A DNA stretch of 55,168 bases from Clostridium sp. CAG:710 (GCA_000432595.1 HF996868.1:132118-187285), one strand, 5' to 3'; positions 43,471 through 51,387 are shown, counted from the stretch's first letter. Translations and numbers: made by a program. Notes: generated from the letters alone by a model not told the origin.

Positions 43471-45376
43471 GAATAATTATGATTCTTCTTCTATTCAAGT
43501 TTTGGAAGGATTAGAAGCAGTAAGAAAAAGACCTGGTATGTATATTGGTACTACTAGTGAGAGAGGACTTCATCATCTAGTTTGGGAAATCGTTGATAAC
43601 TCAATAGATGAAGCTTTAGCGGGATATTGTGATGATATTGAAGTAATTATCAGCAAAGAAAATTCAATAACAGTTAAAGATGACGGTAGGGGTGTACCAG
43701 TTGGTATACATCCTAAAACAGGTAAGAGTACAGTTGAAACAATATTTACGGTTTTACATGCTGGTGGTAAATTTGGTGGAGGAGGATACAAGGTATCTGG
43801 TGGACTTCATGGAGTTGGTGCTAGTGTTGTTAATGCTCTATCTGAATGGCTAGAGGTTAGAGTATATAAAGATGGAAATGTATACTTTCAAAGGTTCGTA
43901 AATGGCGGACATCCTGAGGGAGATTTAAAAATTATTGATACTTGTGCAAAAGATAGGACGGGTACAACGGTTTCTTTCAAACCAGATCCAGATATTTTTA
44001 CCGAGACAACAATATTTAATTATGAAACGCTACAACAAAGACTACGTGAATTAGCATTTTTAAATAAAGGTCTTAGAATTATTTTAATGGATGAAAGACA
44101 AGATAATAAACGCGATGAATTCTTATATGAAGGTGGAATTCGTGAATATGTTGAAATGTTGAATAAAAATAAAAGCCCTATTCACGATACTATTATTGAT
44201 GTTACTGGAAAGGATAATGATATATCTTTAGAAGTAGCACTTCAATATAATCAAAGCTATACTTCAAATATATATTCATTTGTTAATAATATCACTACAC
44301 CAGAAGGTGGAACACATGAAGAAGGAGTAAGAAGAGCCTTAACAAGAGTTTTAAATAAATATGCAACTAGTTCAGGAATGTTAAAGGCTAATGATGATCC
44401 TTTAAGTGGTGATGATGTTAGGGAAGGGCTTACTATGATTATTTCTTGTAAACATCCAAATCCACAATTTGAGGGTCAAACTAAGACAAAACTTGGTAAT
44501 GCTGAAGTTAGAAGTATTGCGGATAAGATTTTCTCTGAGTCATTAGAAAGATTTTTGATGGAAAATCCAGCACAAGCTAAAGTGATTGTGGAAAAAGCTA
44601 TGACCGCTGCGCGTGCTAGAGTTGCTGCTAAAAGGGCTCGTGAATTAACTCGTAGAAAGGGTGATTTGGATGTTACTAATTTCTATGGAAAATTATCTGA
44701 TTGCAAGAGTAAAGATGCAACAATTAGTGAGATTTTCTTAGTCGAGGGAGATTCTGCTGGTGGTTCTGCACTTAAGGGTAGGGATAGTATGACTCAAGCT
44801 ATTTTGCCTTTGAGGGGTAAAATTTTAAATGTTGAAAAAGCAAGACTTGATAAGGCTTTGGCAAATGAAGAAATTCGTACAATTATTACTGCATTTGGTA
44901 CCGGTATAGGTGAGGATTTTGATTTATCAAAGTTAAGATATCATAAAATTATTATAATGACCGATGCCGATGTTGATGGTTCACATATTAGAGTATTGCT
45001 ATTAACTTTATTCTATAGATTCTTTAGACCTATTGTTGAAGCTGGTCATGTTTATGCGGCTCAACCGCCTTTATATGTTATAAAACATGGTAAAAATATT
45101 AAATACGTACTTGATGAAAAAGAAAGAGATGAATATCTTGCCACATTAAGTCCTAATACTAAATATGATATTATGCGTATGAAAGGTTTAGGAGAGATGG
45201 ATGCTGAGGAATTAAATGAAACCACTATGGATATTCATAAAAGAACTTTAAGACAAATAACAGTAGAAGATGCTGTTAGAGCGGATGAGGTATTTTCAAA
45301 ACTAATGGGTGAAGAAGTAGAACCTCGTAGAGAATTTATTGAAACAAATGCAACGTATGCAAATTTGGATATATAG
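43460..45376 (+). CDS. gyrB: DNA gyrase subunit B
   Basis: ATPase subunit of the supercoiling topoisomerase. 638 residues from ATG 43460 (SD AAAGGTGAT; an in-frame GTG at 43451 lies in this SD). GHKL ATPase motifs are EIVDNSIDEALAG and DDGRGVPVGIH. The Toprim domain has EGDSAGGSAL, PLRGKILNVEKAR and DADVDGSHIRVLLL. The C-terminus ends TNATYANLDI. Confidence 0.98.
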   Translation: MANENNYDSSSIQVLEGLEAVRKRPGMYIGTTSERGLHHLVWEIVDNSIDEALAGYCDDIEVIISKENSITVKDDGRGVPVGIHPKTGKSTVETIFTVLHAGGKFGGGGYKVSGGLHGVGASVVNALSEWLEVRVYKDGNVYFQRFVNGGHPEGDLKIIDTCAKDRTGTTVSFKPDPDIFTETTIFNYETLQQRLRELAFLNKGLRIILMDERQDNKRDEFLYEGGIREYVEMLNKNKSPIHDTIIDVTGKDNDISLEVALQYNQSYTSNIYSFVNNITTPEGGTHEEGVRRALTRVLNKYATSSGMLKANDDPLSGDDVREGLTMIISCKHPNPQFEGQTKTKLGNAEVRSIADKIFSESLERFLMENPAQAKVIVEKAMTAARARVAAKRARELTRRKGDLDVTNFYGKLSDCKSKDATISEIFLVEGDSAGGSALKGRDSMTQAILPLRGKILNVEKARLDKALANEEIRTIITAFGTGIGEDFDLSKLRYHKIIIMTDADVDGSHIRVLLLTLFYRFFRPIVEAGHVYAAQPPLYVIKHGKNIKYVLDEKERDEYLATLSPNTKYDIMRMKGLGEMDAEELNETTMDIHKRTLRQITVEDAVRADEVFSKLMGEEVEPRREFIETNATYANLDI

Positions 45377-45388
45377 GAGGGTTTCAGT

Positions 45389-47830
45389 ATGGATAAATTA
45401 GAACAAAATAATATAGTTAAAGAAGTACAAGATTCATTTTTGGATTATTCAATGAGTGTTATTACTGCACGTGCTATACCAGATTTAAGGGATGGATTAA
45501 AACCTGTACACAGAAGAATTTTATATTCTATGTATGAATCTGGTTATACTCCTGATAAGCCTCATAAAAAGAGTGCAAGAATAGTCGGAGATGTTATGGG
45601 TAAATATCATCCACATGGTGATTCTTCTATTTATGAAGCAATGGTAAGAATGGCTCAAGACTTTTCATATAGATATATGTTAGTTGATGGTCATGGTAAC
45701 TTTGGTAATATAGATGGATATGGTGCTGCTGCAATGCGTTATACTGAGTCTAGACTTTCAAAGATTTCTCTTCAATTGTTACGTGATATTAATAAAAATA
45801 CAGTTGATTTTACTCCAAACTTTGATGAATCAGAAAAAGAGCCGGTTGTTTTACCTTCAAGGTTCCCCAATATATTGGTTAATGGTACAACTGGTATAGC
45901 TGTTGGGATGGCCACTAATATTCCACCTCATAATTTAGGTGAAGTTATTGATGGTTGTGTTGCATACATTGATAATCCTGAAATTGATTTAAATGGTTTA
46001 ATGCATTATATAAAAGGACCAGATTTTCCTACAGGTGCAACTATTTTAGGTAATAGTGGTATAAGAAAGGCCTATGAAACTGGTCGTGGTAGTATTACAA
46101 TACGTAGTAAAGCTCGTATAGAAGAAAAAAATGGTAAGCAATATATAATTATAGATGAAGTTCCATATGGAGTTAATACTTTGGAACTTAAAAATAAGGT
46201 TGCGGAATTAGTTCATAATAAAACAATTGATGGTATAGCTGATTATCATTCTGATTTAAAGGAAGGTATAAAAATAACTATTACTTTAAAGAAAGATGCT
46301 AATGCGCAGGTTGTTTTAAATAAATTATATAAACATACTTCGTTCCAAACTACATATGGAATTATTTTCTTAATGCTTGATCAGGGAGTTCCTAAAACTT
46401 TAGGTTTAAAAGATATTATATCTAAATATATAGATTTTCAAAGGGAAATTATTATTAGAAGAACTAAATTTGAATTAGATGTAGCTGAAAAAAGAGTTCA
46501 TATTTTAGAAGGCTTAAAGATAGCTCTTGATAATATAGATGCGATAATTAAATTAATCAGAGGTTCAAAGGGTGATGATGAAGCTAGGGCGGCATTAATG
46601 AGCCAATTTGGTTTAAGTGAAGCACAATCTAATGCAATTCTTGAAATGAAATTAAGAAGATTAACTGGATTGGAAAGAGAAAAAATTGAAAATGAATTAG
46701 CAGATTTGATTAAACTTATTGATGAATTACGTTTAATTTTAAGTAGCGATGCAAATATATTGGCTGTAATCAAAAAAGAATTACTTGAAATTAAGGATAA
46801 ATATGCAGATGAAAGAAGAACAAATATAGATATGACAGCTATTGAATATATTGAAGATGAATCTTTAATTCCTGTTGAGAGAACTTTAATTGCTCTTACA
46901 CATAAGGGATATATAAAGAGAATGCTGCTTGATACATATCGTACTCAAAATCGTGGTGGTGTAGGTATTAAGGGTATGTCTACTAATGAAGAAGACTATG
47001 TTGAAAAAATGATCAATATGTCTACTCATGATTATATATTATTCTTTAGTAATAAGGGTAAGGTTTATAGGATGAAAGGTTATGAAATTCCAGAATTTAG
47101 CAGACAGTCTAAAGGATTGCCAATTATTAACTTATTACCTCTTGAAAATGATGAAAAGATAACTTCTATGATTCAAGTAGAAAGTGAGGAAAGCTCGAAC
47201 AAATATTTGATGTTTTTTACTAAGGATGGATTAACTAAACGTACTAGAATTGAAGAGTTTGAAAATATAAGAAATAATGGTAAAAAAGCTATTGTTCTTA
47301 AAGATAATGATGAATTGATAAGTGTTCGTAAGACTACTGGTGAAAATGAAATACTTATAGGTGCTTCTAATGGTAGAATGGTTAGATTTAATGAAAATGA
47401 AATCAGAGTAATGGGTAGAAGTAGTAGTGGTGTTAAAGGTATTTCATTTGAGAATTCATATGTTGTTGGTGCTGAAGTTGTTAATAAAGATGAAGATGTA
47501 CTAATTGTTACAGAAAAGGGTTATGGTAAGAAGACTAACGTAGATCAATATCGTCTAACTCATAGAGGTAGCAAAGGTGTAAAAGCATTAAATGTTACTG
47601 AAAAGAATGGTAATTTGGTATCATTAAAAACAGTAAAAGGTGATGAGGACTTATTAATAATTACTAATAGTGGAATTATTATCAGAATTGATACTCAACA
47701 AATCTCAACCTTAAATAGAAATACACAAGGAATCAGATTAATTAACCTTAAGGATAATCAAAAAGTTTCTACTGTTGCTCTTGTGGAAAAAGAAATTGAT
47801 TCTTCTGATGAATCAGAAGATAATAACTAA
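45389..47830 (+). CDS. gyrA: DNA gyrase subunit A
   Basis: Strand-cutting subunit of gyrase. 813 residues. The catalytic Tyr is in AAMRYTESR. The quinolone-determining segment HPHGDSSIYEAM keeps the usual Ser and Glu, so no classic resistance change is seen. The GyrA-box is QNRGGVGIKGM in the C-terminal beta-pinwheel. The residue before the active-site block is unusual (NIDGYGAAAMRY where DGD is normal). SD GGAGGG. A strong terminator follows. Confidence 0.98.
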   Translation: MDKLEQNNIVKEVQDSFLDYSMSVITARAIPDLRDGLKPVHRRILYSMYESGYTPDKPHKKSARIVGDVMGKYHPHGDSSIYEAMVRMAQDFSYRYMLVDGHGNFGNIDGYGAAAMRYTESRLSKISLQLLRDINKNTVDFTPNFDESEKEPVVLPSRFPNILVNGTTGIAVGMATNIPPHNLGEVIDGCVAYIDNPEIDLNGLMHYIKGPDFPTGATILGNSGIRKAYETGRGSITIRSKARIEEKNGKQYIIIDEVPYGVNTLELKNKVAELVHNKTIDGIADYHSDLKEGIKITITLKKDANAQVVLNKLYKHTSFQTTYGIIFLMLDQGVPKTLGLKDIISKYIDFQREIIIRRTKFELDVAEKRVHILEGLKIALDNIDAIIKLIRGSKGDDEARAALMSQFGLSEAQSNAILEMKLRRLTGLEREKIENELADLIKLIDELRLILSSDANILAVIKKELLEIKDKYADERRTNIDMTAIEYIEDESLIPVERTLIALTHKGYIKRMLLDTYRTQNRGGVGIKGMSTNEEDYVEKMINMSTHDYILFFSNKGKVYRMKGYEIPEFSRQSKGLPIINLLPLENDEKITSMIQVESEESSNKYLMFFTKDGLTKRTRIEEFENIRNNGKKAIVLKDNDELISVRKTTGENEILIGASNGRMVRFNENEIRVMGRSSSGVKGISFENSYVVGAEVVNKDEDVLIVTEKGYGKKTNVDQYRLTHRGSKGVKALNVTEKNGNLVSLKTVKGDEDLLIITNSGIIIRIDTQQISTLNRNTQGIRLINLKDNQKVSTVALVEKEIDSSDESEDNN

Positions 47831-47842
47831 TGAACTGTGAAA

Positions 47843-47874
47843 AAGAATTGTACTAAAAGTACAATTCTTTTTTT
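47843..47874 (+). terminator. Terminator of recF-gyrB-gyrA
   Basis: Perfect 12-bp stem AAGAATTGTACT / AGTACAATTCTT with a 3-base loop, followed by T. Confidence 0.92.
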
Positions 47875-47879
47875 AAATT

Positions 47880-47893
47880 ATTTCCCGGGAAAT
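47880..47893. promoter_or_regulatory. Noc-binding site 1 of the post-gyrA block
   Basis: ATTTCCCGGGAAAT, perfect consensus, extended by AATT on both sides. Starts 18 bp before a DnaA box and 28 bp before a parS. Confidence 0.93.
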
Positions 47894-47897
47894 AATT

Positions 47898-47906
47898 TTA
47901 TCCACA
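47898..47906 (+). promoter_or_regulatory. DnaA box between Noc site 1 and parS 1
   Basis: TTATCCACA, perfect consensus, one base before parS 1. Confidence 0.8.
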
Positions 47907-47907
47907 A

Positions 47908-47923
47908 TGTTTCACGTGAAACA
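47908..47923. promoter_or_regulatory. parS: parS site 1
   Basis: TGTTTCACGTGAAACA, a perfect match to the Bacillus parS consensus, inside a 20-bp palindrome. Confidence 0.95.
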
Positions 47924-47992
47924 TTGTTTAATATAATACACATTTGCATGAATAAGGACTTTAAATCAAATAAATTTAAGAAAAAAATATTA

Positions 47993-48046
47993 TATTTTGC
48001 ATTGATAAGTATATAAACAATATAATTACTCATTTAATGCAAAATA
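47993..48046. repeat. Inverted-repeat element, copy 1
   Basis: Arms TATTTTGCAT (47993-48002) and ATGCAAAATA (48037-48046) flank a 34-base centre that shares AATATAATTACTCATTTA with copy 2. Function unknown; it could be a protein site, a cruciform or a small structured RNA. Confidence 0.75.
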
Positions 48047-48275
48047 CAAATCATTTAATAATTTATCGCTATTAATACTTAATAATTAACATATTTGATA
48101 TATTATATTGAAAAATAAGCTTTATTTTTCAACATTTTTAGTGAAATATATTATATTTTTGTTTTATTGCTATATTAAATACTCAATTTGAACGCTAAAT
48201 GTGCAATCCGGATCTCAAAAAATTAAAATTTTAAATTTATTAATTAATATTTTAGTTACAAAATAGGTAAAGATT

Positions 48276-48289
48276 ATTTCCCGGGAAAT
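48276..48289. promoter_or_regulatory. Noc-binding site 2 of the post-gyrA block
   Basis: ATTTCCCGGGAAAT, perfect; starts 19 bp before the DnaA box and 29 bp before parS 2. Confidence 0.93.
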
Positions 48290-48294
48290 AATTT

Positions 48295-48303
48295 TTATCC
48301 ACA
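48295..48303 (+). promoter_or_regulatory. DnaA box between Noc site 2 and parS 2
   Basis: TTATCCACA, perfect consensus, one base before parS 2. Confidence 0.8.
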
Positions 48304-48304
48304 A

Positions 48305-48320
48305 TGTTTCACGTGAAACA
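48305..48320. promoter_or_regulatory. parS: parS site 2
   Basis: TGTTTCACGTGAAACA, perfect consensus. Confidence 0.95.
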
Positions 48321-48390
48321 TTATATAATATGTTATATATTTTTGTTTAAATCATGAATTAAGTTCTCAATTATTAAAAAACAAGGCTTA

Positions 48391-48444
48391 TATTTTGCAT
48401 CGACAAGCATATTAGTAATATAATTACTCATTTAATGCAAAATA
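48391..48444. repeat. Inverted-repeat element, copy 2
   Basis: The same arms as copy 1 (48391-48400 and 48435-48444) and the same 34-base centre length. The centre differs at a few positions in its first half, mainly T to C, and is identical in its second half. Confidence 0.75.
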
Positions 48445-48494
48445 TTAACCTATTAAATAATACCTACTATTTATATTTTTTTTTACTTAAAATT

Positions 48495-48508
48495 ATTTCC
48501 CGGGAAAT
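48495..48508. promoter_or_regulatory. Noc-binding site 3, without DnaA box or parS
   Basis: ATTTCCCGGGAAAT, perfect. The following sequence (TTTTACACA) has two mismatches to a DnaA box at roughly the expected distance, and no parS is recognisable. Confidence 0.88.
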
Positions 48509-48695
48509 ATTTTTTTACACAACATCTTACTGTAATTTAATTATATTTTTATTTAACTTAATTTATAAAAGTACAAATCATTAATTAAAAAATTTTAAAA
48601 TAGTGGATTTTTTACAAAAAAAATCAAAATAACAGATTAAGTTTTATAAATTTATACGTAAAAACACTCAAAATTATAGAAAAATACGTTAAATT

Positions 48696-48709
48696 ATTTC
48701 CCGGGAAAT
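48696..48709. promoter_or_regulatory. Noc-binding site 4 of the post-gyrA block
   Basis: ATTTCCCGGGAAAT, perfect; starts 18 bp before a one-mismatch DnaA box and 28 bp before parS 3. Confidence 0.93.
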
Positions 48710-48713
48710 AATT

Positions 48714-48722
48714 TAATCCACA
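48714..48722 (+). promoter_or_regulatory. Degenerate DnaA box between Noc site 4 and parS 3
   Basis: TAATCCACA, one mismatch to TTATCCACA, at the same spacing as the perfect boxes. Confidence 0.55.
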
Positions 48723-48723
48723 A

Positions 48724-48739
48724 TGTTTCACGTGAAACA
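48724..48739. promoter_or_regulatory. parS: parS site 3
   Basis: TGTTTCACGTGAAACA, perfect, 24 bp upstream of the SRP RNA promoter -35. Confidence 0.95.
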
Positions 48740-48762
48740 TTAAAATATTAACAATAAAATAC

Positions 48763-48791
48763 TTGAAAAAAATATAAAATTAGTTTAATAT
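48763..48791 (+). promoter_or_regulatory. Promoter of the SRP RNA gene
   Basis: -35 TTGAAA, 17-bp spacer, -10 TAATAT. The predicted start lies 6-7 bp downstream, at the first base of the RNA stem. Confidence 0.72.
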
Positions 48792-48796
48792 TATTG

Positions 48797-48877
48797 TGAT
48801 GCAATAATTATGGTGGAATCAGGTCAGGATTGGAAGATAGCAGCCTTAACATTTAATAATTATGTGCATCATTTTTT
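48797..48877 (+). ncRNA. ffs: Signal recognition particle RNA, small (4.5S-like) type
   Basis: The conserved apical core CAGGTCAGGATTGGAAGATA and then GCAGCC match the bacterial SRP RNA tetraloop and symmetric loop (GGUCAG...GGAA...AGCAGCC). The ends pair: TGATGCA and ATAATTAT on the 5' side with ATAATTAT and TGCATCA on the 3' side, followed by six T, so the stem also ends transcription. About 80 nt, lacking the Alu domain of the long B. subtilis scRNA. Located before tadA-dnaX; in Bacillus the gene is near the same pair. Confidence 0.9.
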
Positions 48878-48898
48878 ATGTAGAAAATGGTGATATAT

Positions 48899-49342
48899 AT
48901 GGATGATAAATTTATGAATTATGCCTTGAAAGAAGCACAAAAAGCTTATAATAAAATGGATGTTCCTGTAGGATGCGTGATTGTTTATAATGGAAAAATT
49001 ATAGCTAGAGGCTATAATAAGCGTGAAAAGGACCAAAATGTAATTAAACATGCAGAAATTGAGGCTATTGATAAGGCTTGTAAGGCTTTAAAAAGCTGGC
49101 GATTGAATGATTGTACTATTTATACTACTTTATTTCCTTGTCCAATGTGTGCATCTGCTATCCAACAGTCTAGAATATCTAAACTAGTATATTTAAATAA
49201 TACTAATAATAAGGCTCTAAACGATATATCTTTGAATATTTTATTTAACGAAAATTTAAATCATAGGGTTAAAATTGATAAAATTTTTCTTGAAAACAGC
49301 ATTATTGATGATTTTTTTGAAAAAATTCGCAAAGAAAAGTAA
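48899..49342 (+). CDS. tadA: tRNA-specific adenosine deaminase
   Basis: Converts A34 to inosine in tRNA-Arg. The 147-residue deaminase has zinc ligands in KHAEIEAI (HAE) and TLFPCPMCASAIQQS (PCxxC). I start at ATG 48899, because an in-frame ATG at 48887 lies within the SD (GGTGAT). It is probably transcribed from the SRP RNA promoter by read-through. Its stop codon is inside a palindrome made of a parS site. Confidence 0.95.
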   Translation: MDDKFMNYALKEAQKAYNKMDVPVGCVIVYNGKIIARGYNKREKDQNVIKHAEIEAIDKACKALKSWRLNDCTIYTTLFPCPMCASAIQQSRISKLVYLNNTNNKALNDISLNILFNENLNHRVKIDKIFLENSIIDDFFEKIRKEK

Positions 49343-49367
49343 TGTTTCACGTGAAACATTACTTTTT
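49338..49367 (+). terminator. Terminator of tadA built from a parS palindrome
   Basis: A perfect 26-bp palindrome from 49338 to 49363 (arms of 13 bases, AGTAATGTTTCAC) followed by TTTT. As RNA it is a long hairpin with a U-tract. The central 16 bp are the parS. Confidence 0.65.
49343..49358. promoter_or_regulatory. parS: parS site 4, directly after tadA
   Basis: TGTTTCACGTGAAACA, perfect consensus, starting on the base after the tadA stop codon. No Noc site is adjacent. Confidence 0.95.
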
Positions 49368-49467
49368 AATGATGTTATTGTCCTTTTTTGATTAAAAACC
49401 TTTAGTCATAATGGAAAAAGCAAAAAAATAGTGGTATACTATTTATAACTTGAAAAGAGGTGGTATG

Positions 49468-51081
49468 ATGTTTAGCCAAAGCTTATATAGGAAATATAGA
49501 CCTTCTAATTTTAATGAAGTATATGGACAGACTATAGCAAAAAAAATCTTAATTAATTCAATTGATCATGCTAAAATTTCTCATGCATATTTGTTTTTTG
49601 GACCTAGAGGGACTGGCAAAACTTCGATTGCTAAGATGTTTGCTAGGAGTGTTAACTGTTTAGCACCTGTTAATGGTAATTGCTGTGAAAAATGTAATAA
49701 TTGTTTATCAAGTATTGATAAAAATAATGTTGATATTATTGAAATAGATGCAGCTTCTAATAATGGTGTTGATGAAATAAGGGAATTGAGAAATAAGGTT
49801 AATCTTGTGCCTAATAGTTTAAAATACAAGGTTTATATTATTGATGAGGTGCATATGCTTTCTACTGGGGCATTTAATGCATTACTTAAAACTCTTGAGG
49901 AACCACCAGAGCATGTAATTTTTATTCTTGCAACTACTGAGATATATAAAGTTCCTGCTACTATAATTTCTAGATGTCAGACTATTGAGTTTAAAAATAT
50001 TGATAAAAAAAGTATGTTTGAACGTTTATCTGAGATTTCTAAAGCAGAGAATATTAATATAACGGATGATGCTATTAATGAAATTGTACAAAATTCAAAT
50101 GGGGGATTAAGAGATGCAATTGGTCTTCTTGAAAAATCAAGTGATTATGCAGATGAAGATGTTATTGATGTAAATGAAATTAGAAGTCTTTTAGGTTTGG
50201 TTACTAAGAATGAAATAGAGCAATTAATAAAGATGATTTTAAATAATGAAACTGATCTACTTATATCAAAAATTGAAGATTATTCTAATACAGGAAAGGA
50301 TTTATTTAAAATTGTTAATGATATAATTATTGAATTGAAAAATCAAATTATTGAAACTAAAAACTATGATCTGATTAACATGATTAATATTATCAATGAA
50401 TATCATGCTAAAATGAAAACGTCATATAATCAAGATGTAATATTTGAAATGCTAATATTAAAATTAACTTCAAAAGAAAGCAAAACAAATGTTCGAAATT
50501 ATTTCCCGGGAAATAAAATAAACAACAAAGTAGATAAAAATGATGTTAAAATTTTAGAAAAGTCTGTTAAAAATGATAATCAAGCTAGTTCTATTAATAT
50601 AGATTTAATAAATGCTAGGATTAATAATTCTTTTGTTGACGCTAATAAATCTGAATTGAATGATGTTAAAATAAAGTGGAAAGAATTAGAAAAGTATGTC
50701 TTTGATTCTAATGTTGGAGCTTTGGTTTGCGAACTTGTTGATTGCACTCCTGTTGTTTCAAGTTCTAAAAATCTTATGATTTCTACTAGTTATGAATCTC
50801 AGGCAACTAAAATCAATGAAAATCTTGAAAAATATGAATCGGTTTTAAAAGAAAAAATTAATGTATCACAAGTTATTGTTGCTATATCAAATGATAAATG
50901 GAATACTTTAAAATCTGAATTTGTTAAGAAAGTAAAAAATAATGAAAAATACTCATATGTTAATGAATCAGATTTGAATAAAAAAAGTGAATATAATAAT
51001 GAATTAAATATGAAAACTGATGATAATAATGTTATAATAGAAAAAGCCAAGGATTTATTTGGCGATATAAATGTTAATTAA
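49468..51081 (+). CDS. dnaX: DNA polymerase III gamma/tau subunit
   Basis: Clamp-loader ATPase. 537 residues from ATG 49468 (SD AGAGGTGG; the ATG at 49465 is an alternative). Walker A GPRGTGKTS is near 45-53, the zinc module CEKCNNC near 75, and DEVHMLS and SRC follow. The C-terminal tau part is short and Asn/Lys-rich. A perfect Noc site lies at 50501-50514, read as NYFPGN in a linker. The ybaB gene follows after 12 bp, as in Bacillus. Confidence 0.97.
   Translation: MFSQSLYRKYRPSNFNEVYGQTIAKKILINSIDHAKISHAYLFFGPRGTGKTSIAKMFARSVNCLAPVNGNCCEKCNNCLSSIDKNNVDIIEIDAASNNGVDEIRELRNKVNLVPNSLKYKVYIIDEVHMLSTGAFNALLKTLEEPPEHVIFILATTEIYKVPATIISRCQTIEFKNIDKKSMFERLSEISKAENINITDDAINEIVQNSNGGLRDAIGLLEKSSDYADEDVIDVNEIRSLLGLVTKNEIEQLIKMILNNETDLLISKIEDYSNTGKDLFKIVNDIIIELKNQIIETKNYDLINMINIINEYHAKMKTSYNQDVIFEMLILKLTSKESKTNVRNYFPGNKINNKVDKNDVKILEKSVKNDNQASSINIDLINARINNSFVDANKSELNDVKIKWKELEKYVFDSNVGALVCELVDCTPVVSSSKNLMISTSYESQATKINENLEKYESVLKEKINVSQVIVAISNDKWNTLKSEFVKKVKNNEKYSYVNESDLNKKSEYNNELNMKTDDNNVIIEKAKDLFGDINVN
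50501..50514. promoter_or_regulatory. Noc-binding site inside dnaX
   Basis: ATTTCCCGGGAAAT with AATT upstream, perfect consensus within the coding sequence (Asn-Tyr-Phe-Pro-Gly-Asn, residues about 344-349). Confidence 0.88.
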
Positions 51082-51093
51082 AGGAGAATAGTT

Positions 51094-51387
51094 ATGAATA
51101 TACAAGCACTTATGAAACAAGCACAAAGTTTACAAAAAGATATGACGAAGGCGAAGGAAGAAATAGATAATACTCTTTTTACTGGTTCTAATTCATTTGT
51201 TACTGTTAAAGTAAATGGAAAAAAGGAAGTTTTAGATATTAAAATTGATACTGATTCAGTTGATAAGGATGATATTGAAATGCTTCAAGATATTTTAATG
51301 GTAGCATTAAATAATGCATTTTCTGAAGTTGATAAAGTTACTGAACAGAAAATGAGTAAATATGCTAATATACCGGGGTTATTTTAA
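51094..51387 (+). CDS. ybaB: YbaB/EbfC nucleoid-associated protein
   Basis: 97-residue DNA-binding dimer. It starts MNIQALMKQAQSLQKDMTKAKEE and has the conserved core VKVNGKKEVLDIKID and MLQDILMVALNNAFSEVDK. SD AAAGGAGAA. Its stop overlaps the recR start by one base (TAATG). dnaX-ybaB-recR order is highly conserved. Confidence 0.96.
   Translation: MNIQALMKQAQSLQKDMTKAKEEIDNTLFTGSNSFVTVKVNGKKEVLDIKIDTDSVDKDDIEMLQDILMVALNNAFSEVDKVTEQKMSKYANIPGLF

Larger units (their letters stand above)
47831..48762. repeat. Non-coding origin-proximal repeat block with Noc, DnaA and ParB sites
   Basis: About 930 bp with no credible gene. After the gyrA terminator, two imperfect units of about 397 and 420 bp begin at 47880 and 48276, and a third copy of the head element begins at 48696. 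Each head element is Noc site, DnaA box, parS. Units 1 and 2 also share a 54-bp inverted-repeat element. B. subtilis has an rRNA operon after gyrA; none is present here. Confidence 0.85.

Noticed and set aside
47831..48796. rRNA operon or hidden genes after gyrA
   Set aside because: The block is extremely AT-rich, has frequent stops in all frames, and no rRNA or tRNA motif. Its features are binding sites and repeats.
48887..48898. Upstream ATG as the tadA start
   Set aside because: It lies inside the SD sequence GGTGAT that serves the ATG at 48899. The same reasoning was used for the YfcC-like gene, dusB, gyrB, holB and mnmE.
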